A stretch of 64,000 bases of DNA. Source: Coptis chinensis (Eukaryota > Streptophyta > Magnoliopsida > Ranunculales > Ranunculaceae). The notes under the pieces were generated by a model. That model worked only from the letters and a program-made list of their open reading frames with translations. It made no database searches and was not told the DNA's origin. Positions 33,263 through 45,243 of this stretch are shown here, piece after piece; positions within the stretch are counted from its first letter, which is position 1, and each line of letters opens with the position of its first letter. Position numbers and translations under genes: made by a program. The stretch lies in contig CM027378.1 in assembly GCA_015680905.1 (NCBI GenBank), positions 39,281,001-39,345,000 of the forward strand, written 5' to 3'.

Positions 33263-34790
33263 AAACAATTTAATTATTGTTAACCTCATAACGGGTGGAA
33301 CTCCTATAGAGTTGAGTCTATTTTTATTTTGCTATATTAGTATATTTTAAACTTATTTTGCAGATGTTCCAGAATTTTACGTACTTAGGAATATTAGTAT
33401 TATTTTATTTCTCTATGCTCTAAATAATCTAGAAGTCTCATGTAGCTTTTGCATTAGAATAATTTTTAGAAATTTAGGTTAATATGTAGGTAATAATCCT
33501 TGCATCTATCTATAAATATATTACATGAGTATCTATGATTGTTGGCAGTAACTTTCTGAAATCTAGGCTAAAGTACTTATCTACAAATCCTGTGAGAATA
33601 TAGCCTAAGGCCTTATATGAGTGAAACATTTGAGTAATGACACAAGGGAGAAGTAAAATCCGGATAGAGAAATCACACATCCACTTGCTTGGTCACTATA
33701 CCATATCCTAAGCGAGAATTTAGGCCCTCTTTGGATCGATATAGCTAGAAATTCAAACCTTATGAAATTATTTTCCGCTAGTCGCCCCTTTTAGCCTTTC
33801 TTTAACCTTTCATAAACCGCAAATCCTTTACCCTGTTACAAAAACAAAACAAAATAAAAAAAAATCAACCTACCCACTATAGAATGAGTCTGAAAATAGG
33901 ATGAGTGAAGAAAAGAGAAAGGAAAAACCTGTGTAAACAAAAATTAGTTAGTTGCTTCAGAAAAGAAAAAGAAAAGAAGTTTCCATCCAAAGAAAAGAAA
34001 AAAAAATAATAAAAACAAAATAAAAACTCCAAAAATAGAATAAAAGGAGTCAAAAAGCCAAAATAAAAAGGCTAAGGATGGAAACAAAGTGTAGAAGCAA
34101 AAGAACAAGGGTTTCTCTAGTTACGTAATATGAAGACCCTATTATCTCAGACTTGTCCTTTTTGAATATCCATTTCCTTCCTTCTTAAACCATCTCCTAA
34201 TCCCCGCAACACCTAGTAAAGACCTCTAGCTCAATTAGGAATAGGTTAGTGTGATAGTAAGTGGCAGATGTGTTTGATCGACTCCGGCTTCCTTGTCACT
34301 GGAGTAGCAAAACTTGAGTGGAAAAATCAGAGTGGGTTTTGCTTTAACATTTATGTGAGGACCTACTTAAGGACGTTATTCCGAGTTTTCAGAAACGGAC
34401 CTGCTAGTGCATTTCATAGTATTACTCATTGTATATATATTTATTCATAGATGATCGATTATTATGCATATATTAGCTTAGGTTTTGACTTGATTATTCT
34501 GTATTCATTGCTAGTGAGATGTATAAATAATTGAGACATAAATAAGAAAACAATAGTTTTATTTCTTAGTCGTTGTAGTATAGATGAAGTTTGTGAGTAC
34601 CTTCACTGGAAAACTCTCACGAAGCTATAACTCATCCACTAGGGAATTCTTAGTGGTTTAAGGCCTTGTTGCATATGGTCAATACAATTGCACTTAGCAA
34701 AACGAGAGTAGTTACAACTCCATTTTTGGTCATTTATTCTAATTTCTCATATTTGCTTGAGGACAAGCAAAATGCTATTAGGGGGTGGTT
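33263..34790 (+). other. Second copy of the pre-LTR region in element A, with polypurine tract
   Basis: From about 33400 this repeats 30470-31915 base for base with scattered changes and one ~65-base deletion near 34290. It ends with GAGGACAAGCAAAATGC and AGGGGGTGGTT (34757-34790), the tract that primes plus-strand synthesis at the 3' LTR. No coding signal. Confidence 0.7.
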
Positions 34791-36406
34791 TGATAAGAGC
34801 CCAAAACTGTCGTTTAAACCCCCAAACAATAATACTTTTAGACCAATTATCCGAGTAATAAATAAGAATTAATGTTGATTACATGTTTTTATGTATTTAA
34901 GGCATTGGAGTCAATTATGTGCAGAAATGTGTCACTTTGGCGAGATAAAGGAGCAAGGGTTGGTTGCTAAGAAGTTCTATGATTAAAGGCCAAGATTCAA
35001 GGAGAAAAAGCCTTTTTAAAGCCGGATCAAAGCTGAAAAGTCAAAGTCAACACGGGCAGAGACAGCGCACAAAAGTCAGTAGAACTTCCGAAGACCGTAT
35101 CTTTTGACTAAGACCTCGGAATTGGGCCTACCTTATGTCAAAATGACCATCTCGGAAAGATATTTCCAATGATCCAAACCTTGACCTAATCAGAGTAGAA
35201 AAACTAGACGAAAAGTCTATTCAAGCAAAATCTAGCTGAAAAGATCTCTGTGGACTGAAGAAATTGTGCTTTGGGCTCAATTTTCCGGCCCAAAACATGG
35301 CTCCTCAGCCTATGCACAAAAATGTGGATCTGGTCTCCTCTATTTCAACACACAAGACTGAACTCTTAAAATCAATTAGGTTAGGTAACAGGTAGCCATT
35401 ATAGCATAGTTCTAGATCTAGTTTTTACATTGAATTAATTAGTTTTCAATTATTATTTTAGATCTAGTTTTTACCTTGCAATAGATTAGTTAGAACAAGT
35501 AAATGATTAATTGAGAATCATATTTAGTTTTATAATAAAGTATTAGTTTTTAATTCCAATTTAGTTTATTAATTAAAGTCTTATTTAGTTTTAGTATTGT
35601 TAAATTCATAAATTAGTTGTCTTTATTTCATAATTACTTAATCATAATCTAGTTAATTGTTAAATTCATTAGAATTAATTTTGATCTTAGTTGTTAATAA
35701 TTTCATAGCTATTAGTTTAGTTTTGAATTATTGATTAGAATCTTTATATTATTAAAGTTAGAATCTTTATATCATGTCTTGTTTGAATTCGATTGGAAAT
35801 GATAGTTTGATGAATCAAGGCTAAACCTCCATTAGAGGGGTTTGATGAAGCCTTGATGAAAAGTTGATTGTGTAGTGTAGGACTAGTTGTAAGAGTCTAT
35901 TCCACTCTAGAAGGTAGTTGATTCGTCATGAGAATGGGTTGAACTTCCTCACATGCTAGTCATTATTTGGTAGAGATTGCCATGATTGATTAGGGATTAG
36001 AACGACCAATTCTTATTGTAAGAACGTAAGATTTGGATTATAACAATCTATACTAGTTCATTAAGTTGGATTCAAGGTGGATTCAATCCCCCCTAATTCT
36101 TTATCTAGATTCACACCTTAGTATTTCCGTCATTTCGTTATTAGTATCTTGTTTAGTATTTGAATTAACATCATAGTATAATTCCCACATTACTCTCACT
36201 AACTTTGGATAGACTCGCAGTCGTAGAAAATATTGAATGCTAAAGAACTAGGAATGGAACGAATCTTTTACTCTATCTCTATTTCGATAGAATCAAGAGT
36301 AAAATAATCTTTGATAAATATAGTCTTCGTTCAGTTTAGTTTTACTTGCGTCGAGTTATTCGTATCTTATTCGTGAGTAAAACTATATTCATTTTAATGT
36401 TTATCA
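34791..36406 (+). repeat. 3' LTR of element A
   Basis: Starts TGATAAGAGCCCAAAACTGT and ends AATGTTTATCA; 1616 bp, closely similar to 25485-27101. Confidence 0.93.
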
Positions 36407-36411
36407 GTGGT
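36407..36411 (+). repeat. Target-site duplication of element A, right copy
   Basis: GTGGT, identical to 25480-25484. Confidence 0.9.
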
Positions 36412-37285
36412 GTCACATGAATGTTAATATTGGCGATATATTATGCCAGATTATATATACCTATAATGGTTGCAGTAAGAGTGAAATAGATATGTACTAG
36501 AAAATGATTACATTTGGGAAATCTAACTTTGTTTTGCAGGAGAGTAGGACTTATTAACTTTTTATGCATAGACGTTGTCCTACCCTAAGACGACATATTG
36601 GCTTAAAGGTAAAGTGTATCAAACTCATATTTAAATAAGTTATCATATGTGTATGTAATAAGTGGAATGTAAGTTGAAATTATATTATGAGTTATTTTGG
36701 AAAGTGAGAATGATGAATACTGTTATATGAGATTTCTTGGAAATGTATATTGGGGGTTGAAATCTTACTTAGGAAGAAACTGCATGTTGTTTTGAGAATA
36801 CGAAACTAAATTGTTTTCCAAGTTGAAATGATTGTAATTGTATATTTCTTGATTTGAAAGATATAACATACTGCTATACTATTTTATATTTTTAGTCTTA
36901 CTCATACCAGCAAATTCAATTTGCTGACCCATGTTTGATTTGTTTTGCAATGTGGGTGTGTTCTTGGAAACATAGATGGTGGAGTGCAGTGGATGAAGAC
37001 ACGTGACTTGGAGTCATATAGTTTAAGTTTTTCTGAAGTGTATAGTTTTGTTTTGAGACAGATGTAATACAATTAGTTAGTTTCTTTGTAGTTTAATAAT
37101 GTGATTGAAGGATTGTCCCTTTTGGTTTTAAATTTGATCTTAGATTTTAATATCGTGGTTGAAAATATGTTATTAGGGTTTCATTTCATCCTGGGTTTTC
37201 AGATAATTGAATAGGGTGACGATTGAGATAATTATATCTTGGATAATTCCCTATTTTAAATTTTCTAAAAATTTGGAGTCTGACA

Positions 37286-37787
37286 TTTTGGTATCAGAGC
37301 TTAGGTTAGCCTAGAATGAGAAGGTCTAGGTGATCCTCAGATTGTGGTATATGGGTGGTAAGATTGTTTCTTTGTGATGTTAAGTTTCTTATTATTTTCA
37401 AGTTTGTTTTGTTATCGTTTTCGATTTTGGTCTTCTGCATTTTCATATAAAGTGGTGCTTCTCATTACGTGGTTTTAATTTACGTATGTCCACATGTAAG
37501 GTTATACAATTATATATGTGTATTCCTTTTAAGGTCTGTATACTTGGGTATACACCTATATTCCATTTCTTATATATGCTTATCATGAATTCTAGATGCA
37601 AGTTGTAAATGACGTGTTTAATTAATCTTCATGACATGTTTTAGATTATTTCTTAAAGCTTAGTTGTTATAATATAATATGTTAACTTTAGACTCTATAA
37701 AAATTTATTGTTTGGCATAATGTTTGTTTGGTAAATCTACATTCTTTTCTAGAATCTCCGGACAAGATCTTTTTAAGGTGTGTATAT
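37286..37787 (+). other. Short internal segment of element F
   Basis: Begins TTT then the primer site and runs 500 bases to the start of the next F LTR copy. It is AT-rich with no coding frame and no clear polypurine tract before 37788. Either F is a short non-autonomous element or most of its interior was deleted. Confidence 0.5.
37289..37300 (+). promoter_or_regulatory. Primer-binding site of element F (initiator-Met type)
   Basis: TGGTATCAGAGC, the standard complement of the 3' end of plant initiator Met tRNA, three bases after the LTR end TGACA. Confidence 0.85.
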
Positions 37788-39170
37788 TATAACACCCCGT
37801 TTTTATTTATTTATTTATATATTTACTAGTACAATAATAATAATAAACATAATAATAATAATAATAATAATAGACAAAAATAAAAAGGATAAAGATTAGA
37901 AAGAGATAGGGTAAAGAGGATAAACCTCATTCCCTATTTTTCGGGGGTTTTGAAAAAAAGGAGTTTACACGGGGAGTTTTAAAAGGGAGACGGTGTTTTA
38001 CACAAAGGGGAAAAGAGAGAAAGGCAAAGATTAATTGGGATTGCTTTCTGACGATTGTTGCGTGGCATTTTTCGTTCTCAAGTTTATATTCATTCACATC
38101 GCTCGTAAACACAACAGAGGTGAGTATATATTTTTCGGATTAGATAAATTTCACGTTGCTATAGATTTCACGATGTTGTGGAAAATTATTTCTTCTTGAT
38201 AATTAAACTATCCACATATTGATTTATTATTTGGTTTTGGTACTGTCGACTATTTAGTGTTAACTGTGTTTAATGAAAGGTTATCATCATAATTGAAGAA
38301 CAGATTTAGTCTCAAGAAAACTCGGCAAGATTTATTGATAAAATGTGATTAATTAATTGATTAAGGGTTATTGTTATTTACTTGGTCGATCTATATATTA
38401 TGCGATATTTCTCGATTTGAATTGATTGTGGATTGTTGGTTTATGGGTGATGTCGAGTTTAGAATCGGTTGTTTAACTATCAGGTTTGTATAGGTAAATT
38501 GTGTTGTTAGGTGAACTGTGGTTGTTGAATGTTAATTTGGTTGTTTAATGGTATGGGTGTTGTTGAAGCTCCGAAGGGGGCGTTAATGGCGTCGAGTGAT
38601 CGATTTTTGAGGAGTGATGGAATTGAGTTTTGGTTATGTCAAAAGTTTGGGTTTTTGAGGGGGAGTAAAACCGAATGGTTTTTGTGTGGTGGTGAGTGAC
38701 GGTTGTGATAGATGATTTGGTGGTTGTTTGAGTTATCGGAGAGATGGCCGAGAGAATGATTCGGTGCTCTTGGTCGGTCAGTAGGTGAGAAAGTTTGTTT
38801 GAGTTGGGCTTGGGCATAGTTAGAACTTGTGGGCTTGACTTTGTTTTTAAGATATAACCTTTTGGGCTTAAGTTTGTTTGAGTTGGTTTTGGGCCGAAAT
38901 ATAAACATGTGGTCTTAAGTTTTGTTTAAGACGGGCTTTGGGTGAGAGTTTGTTTTTGGACCGAATCTGTGCTTGGTTTGGAATCGGGTTTTCACATAGT
39001 TAGGGTCAGATTCAAACTCTTTCCAAAACATGAAAAAATGAGTTTTCTGAGTCTTCTTTCCAACTCATTTGGCCTAGTCACATTACAAGGTCTGTGGAGG
39101 TAGTTATGGTGTCTAGAAATTTGGTTGACAGAAAACACTACGTCAGAAATCAGTTTCTGCACATTGCGTC
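37788..39170 (+). repeat. Second F LTR copy, truncated
   Basis: Matches 21744-23130 closely, beginning with the same TATAACACCCC. Similarity ends around 39165, where sequence of arm G1 starts; the rest of this LTR is not seen in the window. Confidence 0.75.
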
Positions 39171-39174
39171 AGAA

Positions 39175-40766
39175 AATTTTAATTAATTTTTTTTTGGGTT
39201 TTGAATAAGCTTGACCAAAATTTTACATTGTAAGTCAAATTCCCAAGACTTAGAAGTTTTTGAAAACTTAAGTCAATCCCAACCAGATGGTTGGATTACT
39301 TTCCTGAGTTGTGCTCGGTGCGTAGGTGGCTAGCACATAAAAACCATGAAAACTGAATTTTCACTATGAGGTTGAAGACTGGGAAAATTTTGTGTTTGAC
39401 AGTTCGAACACCAGCATTCTCTCATAGCTCGTCTGTTATGTGCGTATGAACTCTTACCCAAACCAGGACTGGTTTTTGGTATATGTGTCCATATATTTAG
39501 TTGCCTATCTAGTCTTGCTAGATGGAAGGTTTTTGTTCGTAATAGAAGACATTTTTGAAATTTTTTAGAAAGAGAAAGATTTAGAAGGGAAAAGATTTTT
39601 AGAAGGGGAAAGATTTTTAAAAATTTGTACAAGTTTGAGTCTTTTAACGTCAGATTCTCGATACAAAATAGAGAGGTGGAGGCAAAATATAGAATTAAAC
39701 AGATAATAGTATCACTTTGGGTTACACTATTTGTTTAATTCTCGTCTAGAAATGCCTCGTCTTTTTTTTTTTTTTTTTTTTCAAAACAAAAGATATCTCT
39801 AACCATAACCATATAAAGGTTTTGACAATAAGATAAAACTATACGTGAATCCAGTATCATTTTAGTTACTCTGGGGCGCATAATTTTCATTTTTATATCA
39901 TCTAGTTTTGAAAACTATGGAGAGGTGTTTTAAGATACTCGTACTCAAAAGCTGTGATTCTAAACACTAATTTTTTAAAAACAAACCCATAACAAGAAAT
40001 CTTAGGCAACTTTCGTGTCAGTTCTGGAGCGAACCCAATCTAGACAGACAGAGCTTCAGCTACGAGAGTTGGGAGATTTACTGCGCAAGACATGGAATGT
40101 CTTGACCTGTTTGAATAACGTGGTGATATAGGCGACCCTTAATAAGCAAAACTAATCTCAAACCGCCAATAGATTGCATTGTGCTTGGGGTTGATCTATG
40201 TAAAATCCACTGCCTGTTTTGTTTTTTGGAAAAGCACATAACTATTGATGTATCAAGAATCTTGCATTAATAGAACAAAGAAAACAAACATTTATGAAAT
40301 GGTGAGAGAAGGCGTTTTCTTTTTGGTTTTTTTGGTTTTTGTTCGTAAATTACTTAAAACAATAACATAAAAAGAGAAAACTACTAAGAAAAATCACTAT
40401 GAGAAGAGTGATCCACCTAATAGAAGGAAAAGATTTTTAAATTTAGGTGACTCAAATTGCAAACCATCCCATGGTTTGGTCTCCTTAGATCTTCCACCTC
40501 TTGTTTTGCAAGTAGGCAAATCTAGTGAATAGGACTAGCTCTATTTCTAGATAATCTAGTCTCTCCTCTCCTACTCTCTAGTTAGCCCCAGTTAAAGCCC
40601 TTCTAACTAGATTATAAGACGAAACTCAAAACAACTGGAAATCACCCAAAGAAGGAAAAAAATTTAGAATTAAAAGGGCTACAATTGCCAACCATCCCAT
40701 GGTTTGGCATGCCTATATAAGACGAAGCATGCTAAACAACCATGAAAAGCAACCATAAGACACCTC
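39175..40766 (-). other. 3' non-coding region of arm 1, distal part
   Basis: No protein homology. Matches arm 2 at 61400-59780 in inverse orientation, including AACCAGATGGTTGGATTACT at 39283 and the repeated 'CAAACCATCCCATGGTTTGG' palindrome-like unit at about 40461 and 40695. A T20 run at 39762-39781 is specific to this copy. Confidence 0.6.
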
Positions 40767-41110
40767 TGGTACTAAAAAAAAAAGCTTGTTGTGTCGGTTT
40801 TTAAGTGACATAACAAGGCTGATGTGTCGGGTTTTTCTGATTTACAAAGTGACACATATAGTGGTGACACAACAAGTTTTTATCAAACCGACAGAATAAA
40901 TATATTACTTGTGTCGGTTTTTAAGTATAAACTAACACAACAGGTCTACTACTTGTGTCGGTTTTAGCCTTGCACCCATGTAAATTTGCTCTGGGGAAAG
41001 CACAAACCGACACAAGAAATAGAGTTGTTGTGTCAGTTCTTTTTTAAACTGCACAAAATTGGATCCCTTCTTGTGTCGATTTTAGTGGATGGATCACTTG
41101 TTTCGATAAA

Positions 41111-42338
41111 AAAAAATGTAGAACCACTGACCTGTATAAAATCATAGTCATCCACATCGATATAACACAACTAACAATCTCAAAAACAATTTCATTTCAT
41201 TACTAAATAATTCCATTATCTAACATCAGTTTACAACCAACCAACCAACTATCAAATACAAAACGAAAACCCGACCACAAAATAAAACCTAATCACCCTA
41301 GTCTAGTCTAACACCATGTGAGAAAATGATTTCACGTCTAGCTTAGCTTTTATCCATTCATCTAGCCATCATAGCTGCGTTCTATTAAGTTCAATCTACA
41401 AAAATAGAAAAAACAAAACAAAATAATTGGAAGTAGTTAGTTACGGTTCAATATATCGTAAAGCGACAAAATTCATTATAGCACAAAATGAAAATACGGT
41501 ACAAAACTCTTTTCTAGTACAAAATGCAAATACGAAACAAAACTCTTTTCTAGTTTTGGAACAAGCAAATATGTAACGCCCCAAAACTCAAACAATTACA
41601 AACCTATGACACGTGGTTTTTATAGTAAAATTTCGGCAACATCTCCTCTGTATTTTTGACATTTCATAAATATAAACCTGTCATAACCTGAAAATCACAA
41701 TCATATATTTCTCATTGGTTAACCCAGTTACTTAGCCGTCTCGACAGATGCCAGAGCAGTCAAATAACTGGCTTACAAAAATGAGATCACTTCAACATTA
41801 TGACTTAGTACGCCAAAGCACTTGAATGTCTCGACTAATGCCAGATCATCAAAGCACTTCGTACAAAGTCATTACCGAAAACACAAGTAAAATACATACA
41901 TTCGAGTCCCATAGCTATCGAAAGGTGTACACCCTTAACAAATGATATTTCCAATGTTTATACCATATTTCCTAAAGTTTCCATTGATTATAAATTCAGT
42001 GTTTGCTTTATTGTTGAGTTGGTAATGACTAATCTTATATCCATACTTAAATGAAATCCATTTCGACGCCTAGATCCAAATTCAAAACGAGTTCATCTTG
42101 TACTCTTCTCATTTCTCCTAATACCAAAAGATTGAGCAATATACCTAACTATTGAAAAAATTGAAGATTAACAACTAAATTGTTCCAACGTACACCTTAG
42201 CGGCTACTTGGACTCCTTAACAAGCTAGCTAGCTAGCTACTCCATGGGTAGCTCAAAAAATAAATTAGAAAACAATTCTAATTAATATAAGCCAATAGAG
42301 CCGAGATAATACCTTCCACAAATAGCTGTAATGATCTA
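41111..42338. other. Non-coding interior of CACTA-1
   Basis: AT-rich sequence between the left subterminal repeats and the peptidase remnant. I see no protein homology. A GCTAGCTAGCTAGCTA run lies at about 42222-42239. Confidence 0.5.
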
Positions 42339-43470
42339 TTAGATAAATTGGTCAATAAAGTCAATGAAGTCCTGACGATGTACATCTATTTCCCTGGTTG
42401 TGTACGTGTCCTTGCTAGCCAACTCTATTACCTAAGTGAGTCAAGAAAAAAGTTGATGGATTATGAATTTTTTTCGATAACAAACTTTTTTCGATATCAT
42501 ATTTTTTTGTTTATGTTGATGTGATGTATTAAAGAACATGATAACTCTATTCACCTTCTTTTTTATTGGTAGACCAAGATCCTCGATAAAGTGCAACATA
42601 AAGATTTTTACAATAACGAAAAAAAAATAGTCAACCTTGCTTGTAACTTATTTAAACTCATAATCAACCAAACGTTCAGACCGAAGGACTTATTCATAAA
42701 GGAAACGAGTGCAATTCAAGGCACTATTGCTAAAAACCATATCCAAATAGCTAGGGGTCAAGTCAAAGAAATTAAAAAAGAGTACTCACGTGTTTATCTC
42801 TAATTTCAGATCTGGATTTGGTTCACTTCCAAGAGAATTAAACCAATACACTTCCATCGATGGTATGTCAATACCTATTAAAACCCAATGCCCGCTGCGA
42901 CAAATCAAGTATAATTAAATTAAATAAATTCTTACAAAAATAAAAAAATTATTTCATAAAAAAAAAATATACGTACCCTGAGTTATAAGGAATTAAAAGA
43001 ACGCGGTCGCCATGGATACTAGCCAACTCTTTAATGTATCATGTCTTACCATCATCCTTTGTAAGAACATTAATGCTTTGAGGGTTTCCGAATGCATATT
43101 TTGCTCGAGCAATCCCATAAATAGTATACAAGTATCTAAACCATATATAAATCAATTAGAATTTCTTGTATCAAACAAGAATGAATTTTAAATGGCAAAC
43201 CAAGAGTTCTCACCTAATGTATGTTATCAGGCAAGAGGACGCTAACTGTCCCATGTGACACAAATCACTTAGCTCATCCATTCTCACTGTCATATCGTCC
43301 AAACAGTCCAACTTTTGGTTCTGTAGCTCGTGCTGATTGTGTTCTTGTAGCTAGCTCGTGTTCTCAAGTTCTTGCTCTGTAGGTGGTGCTTTTCTAGCAG
43401 ATCTTTAGCCAACCGTACTGTTCTTTAGCTTAAGGTACTGTTCCAGATTAGCCCGTATACATAGGTGTTT
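42339..43470 (-). pseudogene. C48 (Ulp1-like) peptidase remnant in CACTA-1, split by introns
   Basis: Minus-strand exons can be traced: about 43470-43214 (QNQKLDCLDDMTVRMDELSD, then LASSCLITYIR), 43135-42977 (LYTIYGIARAKYAFGNPQ, then LASIHGDRVLLIPYNSG), 42894-42790 (GHWVLIGIDIPSMEVYWFNS) and 42431-42339 (YTTREIDVHRQDFIDFIDQF, then stop). Junctions show GTGAGA, GTACGT and GTGAGT donors and AG acceptors. HWVLIGID contains the likely catalytic histidine of the SUMO-protease fold and the last exon matches the C-terminal tail of the family. These peptidases are common passengers of CACTA and Mutator elements. One TGA lies near 43055; the last splice junction does not keep frame, and the cysteine region was not found. 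Confidence 0.65.
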
Positions 43471-43847
43471 GTCGTATGCAAGGAAAAACATGAAAGATAA
43501 AAACAACTAAGTTGATCTTTGGTTTGTACTTAATGAAGAAGGCATCCTTGTTGTGTTTTTTGACCATGGCCTGGCAACAATCAGAACAAAGTTTTGCTTA
43601 TTTCTTTTCTGTTATGCATTCTACAAAAATAAGCAATTTGGTATGCTATGAAAACATGAGTATAACTTTTGTTCAAGGGACTCATGGTTGCAACAGAAAA
43701 TAAACAAAATGCTCAACAGATGCAACATACACACCATTTTCACAAATTCTCAATGCTATGAATAAGTAACCTTCTCACACAAACAAAACAACATACACTA
43801 AACATTCTAAAACAAAAGACATATCAACAACTAAACACATACCAAAA

Positions 43848-44270
43848 TCACTTCCATTTCGCATAAAACCTTTGATCACTCCACAATAACATTCTCTGCA
43901 ACGACAAGTCCACATTCCTCTCCTTTAAATGCAAATGCCTAGGAACAATCCTTATATCCAAACAAAATGCAAAATACTGCATAAACACCTTCAATTCCTC
44001 AACAACACATCTCTCCATCTCCTCAACCAAATACTCAACCTTCCCCCTTAAATTATTCTCAATACTATATCCAAAAATCGCAAGTAATCTCCCACAAACC
44101 CTCCTCGCCTCGTCATTGGTTAACCCCAAACTCTGTAAATACCCAATCTTCTCAACAAACTTCTCTACTCTAGTGTTCAATAAATGTACATTTAGACTAG
44201 AAGGAAAAACAAAATAAACCATCAATTGCAAATTAAACAATATGAGGTTATTTAGAAAAATAAAAACCAA
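43848..44270 (-). pseudogene. mTERF-family gene fragment captured by CACTA-1
   Basis: The minus-strand frame reads IGYLQSLGLTNDEARRVCGR, then FGYSIENNLRGKVEYLVEEM, FCLDIRIVPRHLHLKER and a final SDQRFYAKWK. These are successive mTERF repeats (leucine-rich helices with the F/Y-S-x-E and P-R-H/Y positions). Host mTERF proteins act on organelle gene expression. Homology begins after TTCCTTCTAG (about 44192), which looks like a retained intron acceptor, so the upstream 25 residues are probably not original. About 110 residues remain of a protein normally several hundred long. It lies upstream of the peptidase exons on the same strand. Confidence 0.7.
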
Positions 44271-44383
44271 AATAAAAAATTAACCTTTAACAGCAAGGCC
44301 GAGAGTCTGGAAGATGAAAGCTTGATTTTTTAGCGAAGATGAGAGATGTCGAAGACGAGAAGACAGAATGTAGGAGTAGCAGG

Positions 44384-44387
<4 letters not shown>

Positions 44388-44422
<35 letters not shown>
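44388..44422 (+). repeat. Poly(T) tract
   Basis: 35 T in a row inside CACTA-1, next to the mTERF fragment on its 5' side. Confidence 0.95.
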
Positions 44423-44423
<1 letters not shown>

Positions 44424-44757
44424 TTAAAGAAATGGCGGGGAGACGAGAGAGATTCTGTTCATTTTGAGTTTTTGGGCTTGAAATTTTTCGCTGAAAATGT
44501 TGATGTGTCAGTCTGATGAAGTTATGAAAACACTACCCAAAGTTTTAACCCAACCGACACAACAGCTTGCGCTATACTGTCGGTTTTAGTTGAACCAACA
44601 CAATTGAAAAACTTGTTGTGTCTCTTTTTGATGAAGTGACACAACAAACCTGATCCTAATGCAAACAAATCTCAAACTGACATAACAAGGTTTTTGTGGG
44701 CTTCCCACATCACCGACACACCAAAAACCAACACAACAAGCCTTTTTTTTAGTAGTA

Positions 44758-45243
44758 AGGATCCACGCAATCACTATCTCACCTCTGCTCTGTTTCACAT
44801 CTCTTCTTTATATAGGAAAGACTACTCAAGCATCAATAGTGAACATTGAAGGAATAAACTTATGTAAGACAGAAATCAAGGAAAGAAAATTGTTTTGAAA
44901 AAAAATGTAAAATAAAGACAAGAAAAAATTGTATACTCGCTCCATAGGGTCACACTTACTCAAACAACAAGTCAAAAGTGTTTTACAAAGAATATGCAAA
45001 ATATTTGTAGACTAAGGCTCCGACACTTACAACCACACACTCCAAATGGAGGCTCCGGTTACGTTATTAATGTGTTCCTTTTAAAGTAAAAGATGGAATG
45101 GAATGGGAAGGAATACATCAATGGAAAAGAGGATTTAATCCTCGTAGATAGGATGATCATGAAAGAATTTTTAGCGCTCCAACATCGTTCGCGTCACTTG
45201 TGGCTTCAAAAGCTGTGTTTGTTGGTTTAAGTTTTGGAATAGC
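44758..45243 (-). other. 3' non-coding region of arm 1, proximal part
   Basis: Corresponds to 59255-59770 of arm 2 in inverse orientation; contains CTCCGACACTTACAACCACA at 45021 and the repeated 'GGAATACATC' blocks. No pol follows gag. Confidence 0.6.

Larger units (their letters stand above)
25485..36406 (+). mobile_element. Element A: complete non-autonomous LTR retrotransposon (10.9 kb)
   Basis: Two LTRs (25485-27101 and 34791-36406), a primer site at 27104, a polypurine tract at 34757-34790 and a 5-bp target duplication (GTGGT) define a complete insertion in the F LTR. The interior has no gag, protease, RT or integrase. It holds a CCHC/acidic frame (28447-29597), several T3G5-type polypurine boxes and an entire extra LTR of family B (31916-33262) flanked on both sides by copies of the pre-LTR region. 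It must have been mobilised by proteins of a related autonomous element. The primer site and LTR ends tie it to the Athila-type elements in the window. Confidence 0.9.
21744..37285 (+). repeat. 5' LTR of element F, about 4.6 kb, split by element A
   Basis: It starts TATAACACCCC (probably a mutated TG start) and ends GGAGTCTGACA at 37285, three bases before an initiator-Met primer site. The LTR consists of 21744-25484 and 36412-37285, with element A and one copy of its target duplication between. The first 1.4 kb is repeated at 37788-39170. ACACCCC starts and TGACA ends with an iMet primer are usual in chromovirus-type Ty3/gypsy elements, so I infer that class. No coding frame is seen in it. 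Confidence 0.7.
40767..44757 (-). mobile_element. CACTA-1: CACTA-like DNA transposon carrying gene fragments
   Basis: Both ends carry degenerate inverted termini (ACTAAAAAAAAAAGCTTGTT left; the complement of ACTACTAAAAAAAAGGCTTGTT right) and dense subterminal repeats of TTGTGTCGGTTTT in both orientations (40786-41110 and 44545-44750), which is the CACTA pattern. Comparison with arm 2 (59770-59790), which lacks it, fixes the position. The 3-bp target duplication is not recognisable. No TNP2-type transposase is seen; the interior has an mTERF-like exon and C48 peptidase exons. Confidence 0.7.

Noticed and set aside
43512..43703. 63-residue plus-strand frame in CACTA-1
   Set aside because: Opposite strand to the peptidase and mTERF pieces, between their exons, no homology.
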